From contig JAIXMG010000038.1 of assembly GCA_025201345.1 (NCBI GenBank), forward strand, positions 1 through 64,000: DNA of 64,000 bases, read 5' to 3'. Positions 12,251-24,592 of the stretch are shown in pieces. This DNA is from Thamnidium elegans (taxonomy: Eukaryota > Mucoromycota > Mucoromycetes > Mucorales > Mucoraceae). Within the stretch, counting starts at the first letter, position 1. Each line of letters begins with the position of its first letter. A program made the position numbers and the translations under genes. The notes under the pieces are model-generated. The model was not told where the DNA came from and did no database searches. It was given only the letters and a program-made list of their open reading frames with translations.

Positions 12251-14192
12251 TTAGATACGTTCAACTTCATTAATTTGATACTTCTTGGGACCATCGGAGC
12301 TGCTTTGACTAGATCCATCAGAATCACTATGTTTATGATCTTTATGTTCTTCCATAATAATATCAGTTGGAAGGCCATCCAATGCAGGATCATATTCCAT
12401 ACTCTTGCCTGGTCCTTTGAACCATTGACGGGCTCTGAAATGATAATAAGCAACAGACAGGCCCATCACACCGCCAAACACAACAATAGCATAATTCATA
12501 TTTTGAGGTGTAACAGGGTACTCGGTAGGACAAACAAACAATATAGATGTCAACAAGATCCACACCAAACTAATAACATTAATCACATCAGAGAAGGGAC
12601 CCAAATGAAACGGACCACGTGTAAAGACCTTTCTAGCTACCGTCAACTTGAGAGCAATAGGAATAAAATAAGCCATGGAAGAAGCGATGGTATTAACAGA
12701 CACGATAGCATTAAAAGCAGTTTCATTGATAATATACAATAAACCAACAATGATAGCAAAGATTATGTTGGCCCAAACAGCCCAAACAGGAGTCAAAGTC
12801 TTTGGATTGATAGTAGCAAGTTGCTTAGAAAAGGGCATAGCACCATCTCTGGCAAATGCGTAGACCATTCTAGAACTACCTAAAGTCAAAGCAGATCCAG
12901 AAAAGAACATGGCGCCCATAATAATGGTTGTAAACACCACAGTCCATTTATATCCAACACCATCCAAAAACACTTGTGTCATGGCAGGACTAATAGAGGT
13001 ATTAACAATTTGTGCTTGAAAATCTTGTACACAAAAGTTAACAGAGATCAAGAACAACAAACCAAATACGGCGGCAGCACCAATTGCATAAAGAATACCA
13101 CGAGGGGCACTACGACCAGCGTCAACAGTTTCATCAGACATATGAGCAGCACTATCAAACCCAGAGAGAGTATATTGACATTGCAAGAGACCGATTAAAA
13201 AGCCATAACCACTTGAACTAAAACCAGTTTCATTTTCAAAGTTGGTAAAGACCCATTTAGCGCTTGCCTTGTTGGGAGTTATCACAAGTGCAACAATCAC
13301 CAACAAAAGAGTACCGATCAAATGCCAGTAAAGAGAAGTTTGATTAAAGAAACCATTATATTTAACACTAACAGAGTTGATGATACCATGAACAACTGCA
13401 ATTACAATAAAAATACCGTATTGCCAGTAAATGGAAGGGCTATTATTTTCATCGCTAATATGAATAATAGAAGCAATAAATTGAGAAAGACCAAGATCAG
13501 CCGACGTAATAGCAACTAAAAAAAATAAAATAAATTTAATTGAAATATTCTTAATTCAAATACGAAAAAAGAAGTGTGTAAGAAACGTTACCAGTCTATT
13601 ATGCAAAATATATATTAGATAAAGTTTTTTTTTAAAAAAAATAGATGCAAGAAACTTACCAAACCAAGCCAGTTACACCAACCAGTTAACCAACACATAA
13701 TTGGTACCCATTCAGGAGGGGCAAGTTTAGATACCCAAATATAGAGACCACCAGTAATGGGATAAGCAGAACAAATCTCAGCTAAAGAGAGGCCCACACC
13801 AAATGTGAATACTGATACAAGGATCCAGCCCCATACAACAGCAATTGATCCACCAGCTTGCATAGCGTCACCCCACAACTATTTAAAAGAACACGTTAGT
13901 TTTTATGTATATGTATACAATCAAAAAGAAACTTACGGGAGTAAGACCTGATAGAATTGAACAACAACCAAATGCGATAGCAAAGTTAGAAACTGTCGAC
14001 ATCGTTTTGTTCATTTCCTAATTAAGTAAAAAAAGAAATTTAGACAACAAATCAAAACGAAGTGATCGGCTCTTCTCTTACTTGTTTATAACCCATCGAA
14101 TGCATGAGCTCTTCTTCCGTTTGGAATTGAGGTTTATTTACACCAGTTTCATTGACTTCATTGTTGCTTAGGTTACGGGCCATACCAACCAT
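12251..14192 (-). CDS. APC-superfamily amino acid/GABA permease
   Basis: Twelve-helix amino-acid-polyamine-organocation transporter resembling fungal GABA/choline/amino-acid permeases (Uga4/Bat1 type). Exons are 14192-14082, 14017-13937, 13878-13660, a proposed 4-nt microexon 13595-13592, and 13515-12251. With the microexon the sum is 1680 nt (559 aa); without it the frame breaks at exactly this point. Landmarks: SNFAIAFGCCSILSGLTP at the first helix, YPITGGLYIWVSKLAPPEW, FDSAAHMSDETVDAGRSAPRG (conserved cytoplasmic loop), SSRMVYAFARDGAMPFS, TPVWAVWAN. The hydrophilic tail is His/Asp/Ser-rich (EEHKDHKHSDSDGSSQSS). Plasma or vacuolar membrane; substrate cannot be told from sequence. It is convergent with the universal stress protein gene. 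Confidence 0.9.
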
Positions 14193-16886
14193 ATAATTAT
14201 TTGCTTTGCGGATGAAGAAATTTTCGGGTAAAAATTGAAATAGTGCTTTTTAAAAAAGTGATTGACTTTTTTTCTGGTGTTCCAAAGAAAAAAAAAGGGT
14301 TCGAATATAAAACTTGCTTATCGATTTGAGTTTTATTCTTTTTTTTTTATATATATATGTATAATAAGTTTTTTTTTTATATATGCGCAAGAAGTATAAT
14401 AGTTCAAAAGAAGTAAAAGAAACTGAACTATTATTTTTTTTTAGAAAAAAGTATGTAAAGAAAAAAACGAAAAGTATATATCCAAAAAAAAAAACGCTCC
14501 CTTTTATACTAACAAAAAAGCGTTGTAATGAAAAAAGGGGGAGTTTCTTTTTTTTTACTAAAGTATGTCGCCACTTTAATACAAAGTTTTTTTTTAGACC
14601 TTTTCAAATCACTTTTCATCATCTTTCAACCCTTTTACTCCGCAAGATTTACCTTTTTGCTTACACAAAATAATTCAAACAACGATTTTTTTGAAGAGTC
14701 TAAAAAAGGGAAAGAATGCCATTGTGTCATGTTGTGTACTTTTTAACCTATTCATGAACTTTTTCAGTTCCTGGAAAGGGGAATGTCTCTTTTACCACCC
14801 TATAATATCTATCCGCTGACAAATATGTTAGTGATACTAACCCTTTATAAGACAACCTAATCTTAAATATTGGATCACTTGACCATATTACACTTCCCCC
14901 ACATTTTGATTTATCCTGCAACCGATATTAATTTAGAACCTCTTTTTTTCGCTGGTATCATTTTTTTTTAAATCCTTTAACCCAATGATACCCAATCAAA
15001 ACCATTATCTCTCACGCATCTTCCAAAAGAAGCTTGTATATTACTAATAAACACTTTTATTTTTTCATTTCACTTGTTTTGGTAGTATTTTTCTATAATT
15101 GATAATAGATAGAGAATTGCGCGTGAGTGTGAGTAAACGAATAGTAGTAACCCGAAAAAAAAAATTGAAATGATGCCCTCATTTTTTTAGTGTGTACATG
15201 TAAGGAACCTAATGAAAAAAAAAAAAAAATCAAATGCACGATTCGTAAGCAAAAGTGTAATGATTTTTTTTACCCATTCGTTTTATTTAGGAAGAAATAG
15301 GAATATCTTATTTCAATTCAATATATATAAAAAGTGGTTCAATAAAAAAAAAGATTCATAGGATTTCTGGTAGTGTTCAACATACATACCCTTTAACTCA
15401 GTACGATATATATACATATATATATATAAACTGCTTATAATAATAATATATTATGCATGTATTTTATTATCGCGTTTTTCAAATTAATAATTTAAAAATA
15501 TACACATGGCATACATAAAAACGTATAGTCCATGCTTTTCGTGGGAATCATTGTACTCCACTTATGCTATTTTACAAAATTCCCATGCGGAAAAGGAAAA
15601 AAAAAAATGGGGGGAGGGATTCATTCTATCAATACAATTATGAACCAAATACATGTATTACCAGCCAAAAGTAAATGCTGTAATTTTTTTTATATGTAAT
15701 CTATATAAATCTATTGTTTTCGACATGGTACCAAATTCACACTAGTTTTAATTGCTACTATTTTATATTGGTATATCTTTTTGCTATCTAATCTCATTTT
15801 AGATATCCTTTTTTTTTAATCCGTCCTTTCGCTTTTACCAGAGGCAGCCTTAAGCATAAACCAACTATGCATTTATTATAGCCACGTTATTAGTATACTT
15901 GAGCATTGGATCTTTTAAACCCGTATCTCCAATTTTTTTTTATAAAAAAAAAAGTTATCTATTTAATCGTAGTCTTTTAGAAGTACTACTAAGCAAAATC
16001 TCATGGTTCACAAGGTTCATTTAACCCCTACTATAAAAAAAAACCATTATACTAACCAAATAGTTATATCGTAAAATAAAAAACATATAAGGAAAAACTT
16101 GTCAAAAATAAATGACTTGGTGTTCTCATGATACAAAATGCACAAAATAAGTCTTCCTATTGCTTAAAAAAAAGAGTGTATTTTACCCAAATCTAATCTT
16201 TTTTTTTTTTTTTTTTTTTTTGTTGATAAGAGAACAACACGGAATAAAATGATTAACGGGAATACAAAATAAAAATGGACCCAATAAAAAGTCGGTGCAA
16301 TCTAAAAAAAAAAAAAAAAAAAAAAAAAGTTCCTGTATACGTAGTTACGCACCCTCATCTCACATGGTTTTATACGAAACAAGTATTCTTTTTTTTTTTT
16401 TGATTTTTGGTTCTATTAAACTGCATATAGAGTTTCTTTATATTAAAGGTACTTGCTTTACTATATTTGGTTTTTTTAGACTTTTTTTTCTTGCAGGTAC
16501 CATTAAATTTACTCCGAAAAAAAAACTTGATCGTAAAGAGATCAACTTCTGTACAAAAAAGTATATTACTTTCTACTATGACTTTTTTTTCAGGTAATTG
16601 ATGATAACACAACATAGGTTGTCAAGTATTACCACATATGACGAATTTATTCAGGGCCAATTAAACCTAAACTCTGATCATGGTAACACCATTCAAAAGA
16701 ACCTATTAAACTACCAAAAATCCAGATTATTCTAGACATCAAATCCATTTTTTTTTAAAAAAAAATAGCAAAGCAAGATAATAGATAGTTTTTATTTATA
16801 CACAACAGCAATAATAATAATAATAATAATAAAGAATACTAATATACACATGTATATATATCCCTCTATAATTTTATTATTATTAT
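14193..16886. other. Gene-poor AT-rich intergenic region
   Basis: About 2.7 kb without a convincing gene. Open frames at 14383-14746 and 16295-16615 are Phe/Lys-rich translations of T- and A-runs and are not coding by composition. There are long homopolymers near 16198-16220 (T) and 16303-16328 (A), a TnAn block at about 16748-16766, and an (AAT)n tract near 16811-16832. Both flanking genes are on the minus strand, so the left part should hold the permease promoter and the right part the Lon 3' end. Confidence 0.6.
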
Positions 16887-19800
16887 TTACTTGGTGACCT
16901 TGGCAGTCTCTTCTTCCTCATTTAATAAAGTTCCCCAAACATTTTCTGCCTCCTCCTTCTTTACATCATCAAATACAACATCATAAACGTCTTTATAAGT
17001 ATCACAAGGAACACCAGTTAATCCTTCCTTGATATAATCGGGTAATTCATCCCAATCAGCTTGATTATCCTTGGGGAACAAGATGGTATCAACCTTGGAA
17101 CGTTTAGCAGCAATCGTCTTTTCCTTTAATCCACCAATCTTTAAAACCTTACCCGTAACAGTTAATTCACCTGTCATGGCAATATTAGAACTGACCGGTC
17201 TATTAAGAGCTAACGAAACTAATGCAGTTGTCATAGTAACACCAGCGGAAGGTCCTAAAAATAAAAATAAAACGTTAGTTTATCACACAAAAAAAAAAGA
17301 CAATATGCAGCCTTTTTTTGTTTAAAAAAACACTTTACCATCTTTAGGGACAGCACCGGCAGGACAATGCAAATGAACCTTTGCCTTATCAAAGAACTTG
17401 TTTTTAGGGAAATGAGTAGCCATTAAAGACTTTGCAAAAGTATATGCAATACTAGTAGATTCCTTCATAACGTCACCAAGTTGACCAGTCTTTGAAAGGT
17501 GAGGAGTAGATTTAGGTCCAAGAGAGGATTCAAGAACAGATTCGATATAGAGAGAAGTACCACCTATATATATTTTTTTTTAAAAAAAGCAATAATGTTA
17601 GTTTTTTTTTTTCTCGCAGCAATAAAAAAAATAATGTTACCCATGCTAGTCCATGCTAAACCCATAACAACACCAGGAGGTGTTTGCTCATAAAGTCTTT
17701 CGGTTTGATATACTTGAGGACCAACATAATCCTTCAAGTTACTACCATCAATATTAATAGAGATATCACTAGAGATAATCATAGGCTTAGCAACTTCTGT
17801 TTCAGACTGAATTTCTTCTGTCTTGTTAGCAGTAGTATCTTCCACTGGCTTTACATCCTCAATCTTTTCATCTTGATTGACTTCTTGTACGACCTTGAGT
17901 GCAGCCTTTCTAAATACCTTATCAATATGCTTCTTTAAATTACGTACACCACTTTCACGACAATAGCTCTTGATTAACGAATCAATAGCTTCGGGAGTCA
18001 AATTAACATTCACGTTTTCAAGGCCAGCTGCCTTCTTTGCAGTAGGAGCCAAATACTTTTCAGCGATAGCAGCCTTTTCTTCAGCAATATAACCAGATAA
18101 CTGAATGACTTCCATACGATCCAAAAGAGGGCCTGGGATAGTATCGAGTACGTTAGCGGTACATACAAACAAAACCTTTGATAAATCAACAGGTACATCC
18201 ATATAATGATCCAAGAAACTACTATTTTGTTCAGGATCTAATAATTCCAAAAGAGCAGAGGAAGGATCACCTTGATGACCTCTACCAAGTTTATCAATCT
18301 CATCGATTAAAATCAAAGGGTTTTCAGTTTGAACTTTTTTCAAGGCTTGAATGACTTTACCAGGCATAGCGCCAACATAGGTACGACGATGACCCTTGAT
18401 CTCTGCTACATCAGTTAAACCACCAACAGAGAACCGGAAGAATTCGCGATCTAATGCACGGGCAATACTTTTACCAATAGAGGTTTTACCAACACCAGGA
18501 GGACCAGAAAGACAAAGGATTTTACCTTCTACAGTGCCTCTTAATTTTCCAACTGCAACAAATTCCAAGATACGATCCTTCACATCCTTGAGACCGTAGT
18601 GATCTTCATCCAATACGGTGGTAGCATGAGGTATATTATAGTTTTCACGAGAACGTCTTCCCCAAGGGATTTGAGTGATCCAATCCAGATAGTTACGTGT
18701 GACATTGAATTCAGAAGCAGCAGGTTCGAGATGAGCAAGCTTCGTAATCTCCTCATCAAAGACTTTTTTTACTGCAACAGGCATAGCAAGCTTTGCAGCC
18801 TTCTCTTTAAACCCTTCTACCAACTTATCTTTACCGTCACTTTCCAATCCAAGTTCCTTTTTAATTCCCTTTAATTGTTCCATTAAATAATACTCGCGTT
18901 GTCTCTTGGCAATTTTGCTTTCAACATCCTTTGAGATTTTGTTTTGTAATTGAGCGTTCATTAATTCTTTTTTAAGTACGACAAGTGATTTTTGAAGTCT
19001 TTCTTCTACTGGTAAGGTTTCCAAGACGTCTTGAAGTTCAGAAGCTTCACCAGCGGAGACAGCAGCAGCAAAATCAGCAAGCTTGGATGGTTCGTCAAAT
19101 ACGTTACCGGCTGATTGTGACATACTGAAACTAGCAATTTGATCTCTAAAGAGAGGATTTAGAGAGGCAATCTCTTTAAATACAGAAACGATTTCAGAAG
19201 TTACTGCTCTGATATAAGGGCTCTTTTTAGAAAACTCGGGTTCTACAAAGTTGTCCACATTCACGAGTGAAACAGCATAATCATCTGCTAAAAATGAGGT
19301 TGCATATTGAGAATCTGATTTAATGGCTTCAGCTGCTTCATCTGATAAGAGTTCATCTGATAACGAAAAAAAAAATTAATTTTTTCTTTTCTTTTTTGTA
19401 TTAGTATTACGTACCAGTCTTTTGAACAATAGCCTTTTCTGGTTGAAATTCAGATTCAATAGCCTTTTCAACATTCTCAGCAACCTTTTCAGTTTTTTGT
19501 TCTGCAGCCACTTCTTTATTTGCCACTTCTTCTACTGCTGCCATATGATGTTTATCTTTAATAGGCAACAACTCGTTAATCTTGATACGTCTATGAGGAT
19601 ACAACACAGCGGTCAATCCAGTTTCTTCTTTTCCCGAGGTAGCTGGAAACACACTCGTGATTTGTGCAAACACACCAACTTGATGTACTTGATCAATATT
19701 GGTGATCGTATCGACATCTAAATTTTCATCCTTTAACAAAAATGCACCTACATAAGGCTGACCACGTTTCATTAATTCCTTAATAGCAGCAGTTACTGTG

Positions 19801-20324
19801 GGTTCTTTAATTACGACCGCCTTATAAAATCCAGGAAATAAAGGTCTACCGGCAATAGGAAGTGCCAACACTTGAGGATATACTTCAGGTACAATAGGTT
19901 TTTGAAGTTGGTTATCAGCGACATCCCAAGAATGATTCTTGTTGGAGCCGTCATCGCCTTTGTTACCGTTACTTCCATTCTCTCCTCCACCACCACTTAT
20001 TGAACTTCCACTGCTGGGTGGGGTAGGCGGTTGATCCGCATTATCTTTGGGATCACGATCCTTCATTTCTACTTGACTGTAAGAAGAAGCAGCACGACGT
20101 AAAGCTGCTGGACTGCGAATAGGTTGTAATCCAATATAACATGACTTGTTCTTTACAATGCGTTCTGCACCCCAAATGGAAACGTTGGATTGACTACGGC
20201 TGGTAGAAAATGAACGTAAACTTAATGGTTTTGTATTTGGTGTTTGTAATTGAGACCATATTGCCTGATTCACCTTGGAACGAGGAATAGTTTTTGATAC
20301 ATGAATCAAAAAGGAATGACTCAT
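16887..20324 (-). CDS. PIM1: Mitochondrial Lon protease (Pim1)
   Basis: Four exons (20324-19415, 19356-17641, 17563-17339, 17254-16887) give 1072 aa, normal for mitochondrial Lon. A basic Ser/Arg-rich presequence ([17 protein letters not shown]...RSFSTSRSQ) and a Gly/Asn-rich linker come first, then the LON N-domain ([20 protein letters not shown]). The AAA+ module has Walker [15 protein letters not shown] and Walker [12 protein letters not shown]. The peptidase domain has the catalytic serine in PKDGPSAG and the catalytic lysine in [12 protein letters not shown]. An acidic insertion ([18 protein letters not shown]) sits between ATPase and protease domains, as in yeast Pim1. The enzyme degrades oxidised matrix proteins and helps maintain mtDNA. 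The last intron lies between Asp-Gly and Pro-Ser of the active-site motif. Confidence 0.96.
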
Positions 20325-20845
20325 TTTTTTATTAAAAAAGAAGGCGAAAGAAAGAAAAGAAAAAAAAAACTGCGTAGTTGTAATTCTGCGTTTTAAAATG
20401 AATTTTAATTTTCTCACCCTGGTTCCAAGTCAATTCTTACTAATCACTTTTTTGGTTTAAACTTTTTTTTGCATAAATCGTAAAGTCAACGGTGATATCT
20501 TGATTTTTTTGTTTTAAAAAAAACTTGGTTTTATCTCTAGATGTTATTTCGGAACAATCTCTGTAGTATATGTTTACAACTCATCTTTCTAACCAATATG
20601 AATACCGAGATTTTTTTTACTTTGTTTTCATTTACTTTTTACAGTTATTTTTAACAATGTAAAAAACTTGACAGCTTCAAAAAAGGATGAGTTCATATGA
20701 CCCAACATGTATTCGTTTTTTTTTTTTTTAAAAAAAAACTTCTTTTAATCTATTTTCAACCAATCAAAATTACTACACGTGCCTATCACGTGATTATTTA
20801 AAAATATATTTTCAATACAAACCCTAAAACTTTTTTTCGACATTT
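20325..20845. other. Intergenic region, Lon promoter side
   Basis: About 0.5 kb upstream of Lon and of the tRNA gene. It contains a T-run followed directly by an A-run at about 20718-20740 and an ACGTG-containing stretch (CACGTGCC/CACGTGAT) near 20775-20791. No protein-coding segment seen. Confidence 0.4.
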
Positions 20846-20928
20846 GACGGCTTGTCCGAGTGGTCTATGGAGTTGGTCTCGAAAGCCAATGTACTTTGTA
20901 CGCGCAGGTTCAAATCCTGCAGCCGTCG
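20846..20928 (+). tRNA. tRNA-Ser (anticodon CGA)
   Basis: Class II tRNA of 83 nt. Acceptor stem GACGGCT pairs with AGCCGTC, with discriminator G at 20928. The anticodon stem TTGGT/GCCAA closes the loop CTCGAAA, so the anticodon is CGA, which decodes the serine codon UCG. A variable arm (TGTACTTTGTACG) and a T-arm with CAGGTTCAAATCCTG are present. There is no intron, unlike the yeast tRNA-Ser(CGA), which is interrupted. The A-box and B-box (GGTTCAAATCC) are intact. Confidence 0.95.
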
Positions 20929-20929
20929 A

Positions 20930-20935
20930 TTTTTT
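20930..20935 (+). terminator. RNA polymerase III terminator of tRNA-Ser
   Basis: Run of six T two bases after the tRNA discriminator base, the standard Pol III stop signal. Confidence 0.8.
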
Positions 20936-21118
20936 ATTTGATTGTTACATTGTTGGTGTAACGTCTGACGAACAAAAGCAAGAGCGGTGTATATAGTCAG
21001 GCATGTGACTATTTTAAAGGACTGCCTTTACCCTTTTTTTTTTCTCTCTCTAAGAATTTTTTTTTTCCGTTTGAGTATTTTTTTTTATTTAAAACCGTTT
21101 TAAAAAAAATAGATCAGA

Positions 21119-22213
21119 ATGGCTCCTGTTAAGAAGAACACCAAAGCACCTGTCAAGAAGACACCTGTCAAAAAGGCCGCTGCACCTGTCAAGAAGGCTG
21201 CTGCCCCTGCCGAAGATACTGAAGCTGGATCCAAGAGAAAGCGTGTTACATTCTCCAAGAAATTAACTGAAGAGGAGCCCAAAACTAAGAAGGCTGCTAC
21301 CAACAAGAAGAAGGCTGCTGCACCTGTTGCCGCACCCGTTGTCGAAGAAGAAGAGAGTGAGGATGAAGTTGTACCTGTTGCCGCTGCTGTTGTTGAAGAA
21401 GAGGAGGAGGAACTTACTGAGGAACAAGAAGAAGCATTAAGAAAGGAGATCTTGGGTGACATTGCTAGTAGCGAAGGTGAAGATTCTTCTGACGAAGAAG
21501 CTGATGGTATCGACGCCAACGAAAACGTTGTTGCATTGGATACTGAAAAGTTAAAGGAAAGTATGGCTGAGACCAAGAAGGTATTCGATAAGAAGGCCAA
21601 GGCCACCAAGGTAAGATAGAGATATAAAAGGGAAAAAAGGCTTTAAACTCATATATATATATATATTATGTATAGGCTGCTAAGGTTGAGGAGAAGGGTG
21701 TTGTTTATGTTGGTCGTATTCCTCATGGTTTCTATGAAAAGGAAATGAAGGGATATTTCAGTCAATTTGGAGATATTTCTAGACTTCGTCTTTCTCGTAA
21801 TAAGAAGACTGGATCTTCTAAGCATTACGCCTTTATTGAATTTGAGTCAGCCGATGTTGCTCAAATTGTAACTGAAACTATGGATAACTATCTTTTATTC
21901 AACAATCTCCTTAAATGTAAAATGATTCCTACCGAAAAGGTCCATGAAAAGTTATTCGTTGGTGCCAACAAGACCTATAAGCCTTTCAACTATGTCCTCC
22001 GTAACCGTCAACAACACAACAAGCCTATGGATCAATCCAAATTAGCCGCAAAGCATGCCAAGATTCTCAAGGATGAACAAAACAAGCGTGAGAAATTAAA
22101 GGAAGCTGGTATCGATTATGACTTCCCCAGCTATGTAAGTTTTTATATGTAATTATTATAATATTTACTTATTTTAACTTTTTTTTTATTTTTGTGTGTG
22201 TGTGTAGGCTTAA
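21119..22213 (+). CDS. Nop15/NIFK-type nucleolar RRM protein (ribosome biogenesis)
   Basis: Three exons (21119-21610, 21676-22134, 22208-22213) give 318 aa; the last exon is only Ala plus stop. The N-terminus is a Lys/Ala/Pro repeat (APVKKTPVKKAA type) followed by acidic Glu tracts (VEEEEEELTEEQEE), typical of nucleolar proteins. One RRM near residues 175-255 has RNP2 GVVYVGRIP and RNP1 KHYAFIEFES. The extension LLKCKMIPTEKVHEKLFVGANKTYKPFN followed by basic helices matches the Nop15 / MKI67-FHA-interacting family. These proteins bind pre-60S particles and are needed for ITS2 processing. A minus-strand ORF over the first exon is only its mirror image. Confidence 0.88.
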
Positions 22214-22580
22214 GTTTCCTTTTTGTTTAATATTTTTTGTTCATGCCATTCCACTTTGTAATTTTTATTTTTTTTTGTTTTTTAAAAAAAAGGGGTTTTT
22301 TTCTTATTTCTATCACCATTTCATTTTTATTATTTTAGATCTCATTAACAAAAAAAAATAAAAAATAAAAAAACTTGTTTAAATATAACGCATTCCTTAT
22401 TGTCGGATTTTTTTTAGGATGTATAAAAAAACAAAGCATTCAATTATTGAGGGGGAAAAAAGATGTTTAATAGTACATGTGTGTGTGTGTGTGTGTTATA
22501 TATGTATAAAAAGAAAGAAAGAAAGAAAACTACTACTACTACTATTACTGCTGCTACTACTAAAATAAAGAGAAAATAAA
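22214..22580. other. Convergent intergenic region
   Basis: About 0.37 kb between the stops of the nucleolar RRM gene and the bZIP gene. It contains T-rich tracts, a (GT)n microsatellite at about 22479-22496 and trinucleotide (ACT)n/(GCT)n repeats at about 22530-22562. No gene seen. Confidence 0.5.
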
Positions 22581-23306
22581 CTAATCTCTTTTATCATTGA
22601 TTTCGGGATATTTTCTATGATTCATGCTTGAAACAGTATGATAATGCAAAAAACAATTATTATCAATACTTGCAGAATTGGCAACGGGTTGCTCCGTATC
22701 CAAATACTGTTTCAACATCTTTTGAGCCATGATTTTACCACGTAACCTATCACATGTCGCCTTCAAGTGCCCGTTTTCGTGCTGAACATGATCTAACTGA
22801 CGTAGCAGCAATTCATTTTCCTTGGTTAAACTTGAAATCATAGACCTCATTTCCCCATACTGTTGATTCTTCTTGGCTCGGTATTTGGCAGAAGCTGTCT
22901 TATTTCGGAGTCTTCTTTCATAAAGTGATAACGAACCTGGCGCATTTTCTGTCTCGGACTCGGTACCTGCAGTGGTACAATAAGGATGGTAGTAAGTAGG
23001 TGTTTGTACCTGCTTAACTAGCTTATGTTTCAGTACGTTTGGTGAACTGGAGAAGGAAGAGGTAGAAGATCTCGAGTAGTTGGAAAACGTGCGAGACGGA
23101 GGAGAAGAAGATCCTGATTTACTGCTGGTGGAAGGAGGAGGAGTATTGGATTGGTTAGATGCTGAAGGCGACGGACTCCCGGCTACAGGTGAATTAGTAG
23201 TGTAAGCCGTTCCTGGTCGAAGTACGCCGACAGGCGATGTAATAGATGATATGGCCATAGGTTTCGCATGATACTGATCTGTTGACAATGGTAAAAATAA
23301 GGACAT
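22581..23306 (-). CDS. bZIP transcription factor
   Basis: Single-exon gene of 241 aa. Residues 1-115 are Ser/Pro/Thr-rich and disordered. The basic region RRLRNKTASAKYRAKKNQQ has the bZIP signature N-x7-R (N-KTASAKY-R). A leucine zipper follows in heptads (ISSLTKENELLLRQLDHVQ, then HENGHLKATCDRL). The basic region most resembles the fungal Cys3/Met4-like and Gcn4-like classes, so control of amino acid or sulfur metabolism is possible but unproven. No intron interrupts the DNA-binding region. The start ATG at 23306 is the first in frame and follows an A/T-rich leader. Confidence 0.88.
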   Translation of the reverse strand: MSLFLPLSTDQYHAKPMAISSITSPVGVLRPGTAYTTNSPVAGSPSPSASNQSNTPPPSTSSKSGSSSPPSRTFSNYSRSSTSSFSSSPNVLKHKLVKQVQTPTYYHPYCTTAGTESETENAPGSLSLYERRLRNKTASAKYRAKKNQQYGEMRSMISSLTKENELLLRQLDHVQHENGHLKATCDRLRGKIMAQKMLKQYLDTEQPVANSASIDNNCFLHYHTVSSMNHRKYPEINDKRD

Positions 23307-23535
23307 TTTTTTTTTTTGGATAAATTATTAAAATAAAAAGTGGAACAAAAAGAAACTCGTTTTTTAAAATAAATAAAAAAAAAAACCGTCTTTCCTTTTA
23401 TAATGTTTTTTTTTTCATATCAATATAGACTTGTTCAAACGCCATTACCCAGTAATTTCGTGTGCTATGAGCCACAGTTAAAAGATGATTCCGTATGGAA
23501 CCGGGTAGTAAATCTTCCTTAATCCAAAATCTCAC

Positions 23536-23571
<36 letters not shown>

Positions 23572-24592
23572 TTAGATATATTATTTCTTCAATTGGATTT
23601 AAATAGATCAATTGGTAATGGTACCAATAAGATATTATCCACTAAATCTCTCTTTTTTTTTTTTTTTTTTTTTACACTTAAAAAAAAAAAAAAAAAACGA
23701 CCCTCCTTAATTAGTTGGGGTTCTTGTTTCTTTTTTCATATGTATGTAAAATTAAAAAAAAAAGGTTGCATGTGCAATTAATTTCGATTACATATCCTGT
23801 CAATTGAATAAATAAATAAAAACCCTTTAAGTCGTTGTAAAATATTATACTCATACAACAACTATTAAGAAATACCTAAATAATTATTAGTAATACATAA
23901 ACTATCCGGATAGCAAACAATAGATAAAAAGGGGGTTACGCACAAGAAAAAGAGAGATAGAGAGAGGGAAAAAGAGAAAAGGATAAAGCATTGGTTAATA
24001 ATAAAATTCGTCATGCCAGGACATAGACATCATCGCAATCCGAGGAAAACAAAAAAAAATTAAGTATATATTAACGGTATCATCATCGGTCATTTTGCAT
24101 AAAATAATCAAAGCTAGTACTATCTTAGTATACACATAGTTTGCATAAACTACGCTTTATTAGTGATGTGAAGTCCCCTTTCCTTCCATTCCGCGAAAAA
24201 AAAAAGTATTAATATTAAGAAACAACACCTTGATTAAAAAAAAAAAGAACATCAAAGATCCATACAAGTTTTTTTTTTTTTTTTTTTTTTTTTTTTAGGT
24301 TTATCTGTTTTGTTTAAAACAATTGTTTATAAAAATAGATAGGAGTTGGTTATATGCTTTGATTGAGTTTATTGAAGTATTTTCTTGGGAAGTAGATTTT
24401 GTATGTGAAGTGAGATATTGAATGATATGAATAATGAGTTTTTTTTTTGAAAATGTATGATATCGATAAAATAAAAAAATATGAAGAAATGAAAGTAAAA
24501 CAAAATAATCGTATACAAAAAAAAAAGGTTAGATTTTCTTTGTTTTATATACGATAAATTTTTTGCTCACTGTAACATAAAAAATTAAAAAA
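23307..24592. other. AT-rich intergenic region with long homopolymers
   Basis: About 1.3 kb. It contains A-runs at about 23540-23568, a T-run plus A-run at 23651-23697, a purine-rich stretch (GAGA type) near 23945-23985 and a T-run at about 24268-24297. No plausible ORF. It should hold the promoter of the bZIP gene and the 3' end of the next minus-strand gene. Confidence 0.5.

Noticed and set aside
12275..13519. Plus-strand ORFs over the permease gene
   Set aside because: Antisense shadows of a clearly coding minus-strand exon.
14383..16615. Phe/Lys-rich ORFs in the 14-17 kb spacer
   Set aside because: They are translations of T- and A-runs with no domain, no conserved motif and no supporting splice context.
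20846..20928. Possible intron in the tRNA-Ser(CGA)
   Set aside because: The anticodon stem and loop are continuous at normal length (5-bp stem, 7-nt loop), so no intron is needed.
21100..21609. 169-aa minus-strand ORF opposite the nucleolar protein
   Set aside because: Ser/Ala/Leu-rich reverse of the Lys/Ala/Glu repeats; the plus strand has the RRM gene with good exon structure.
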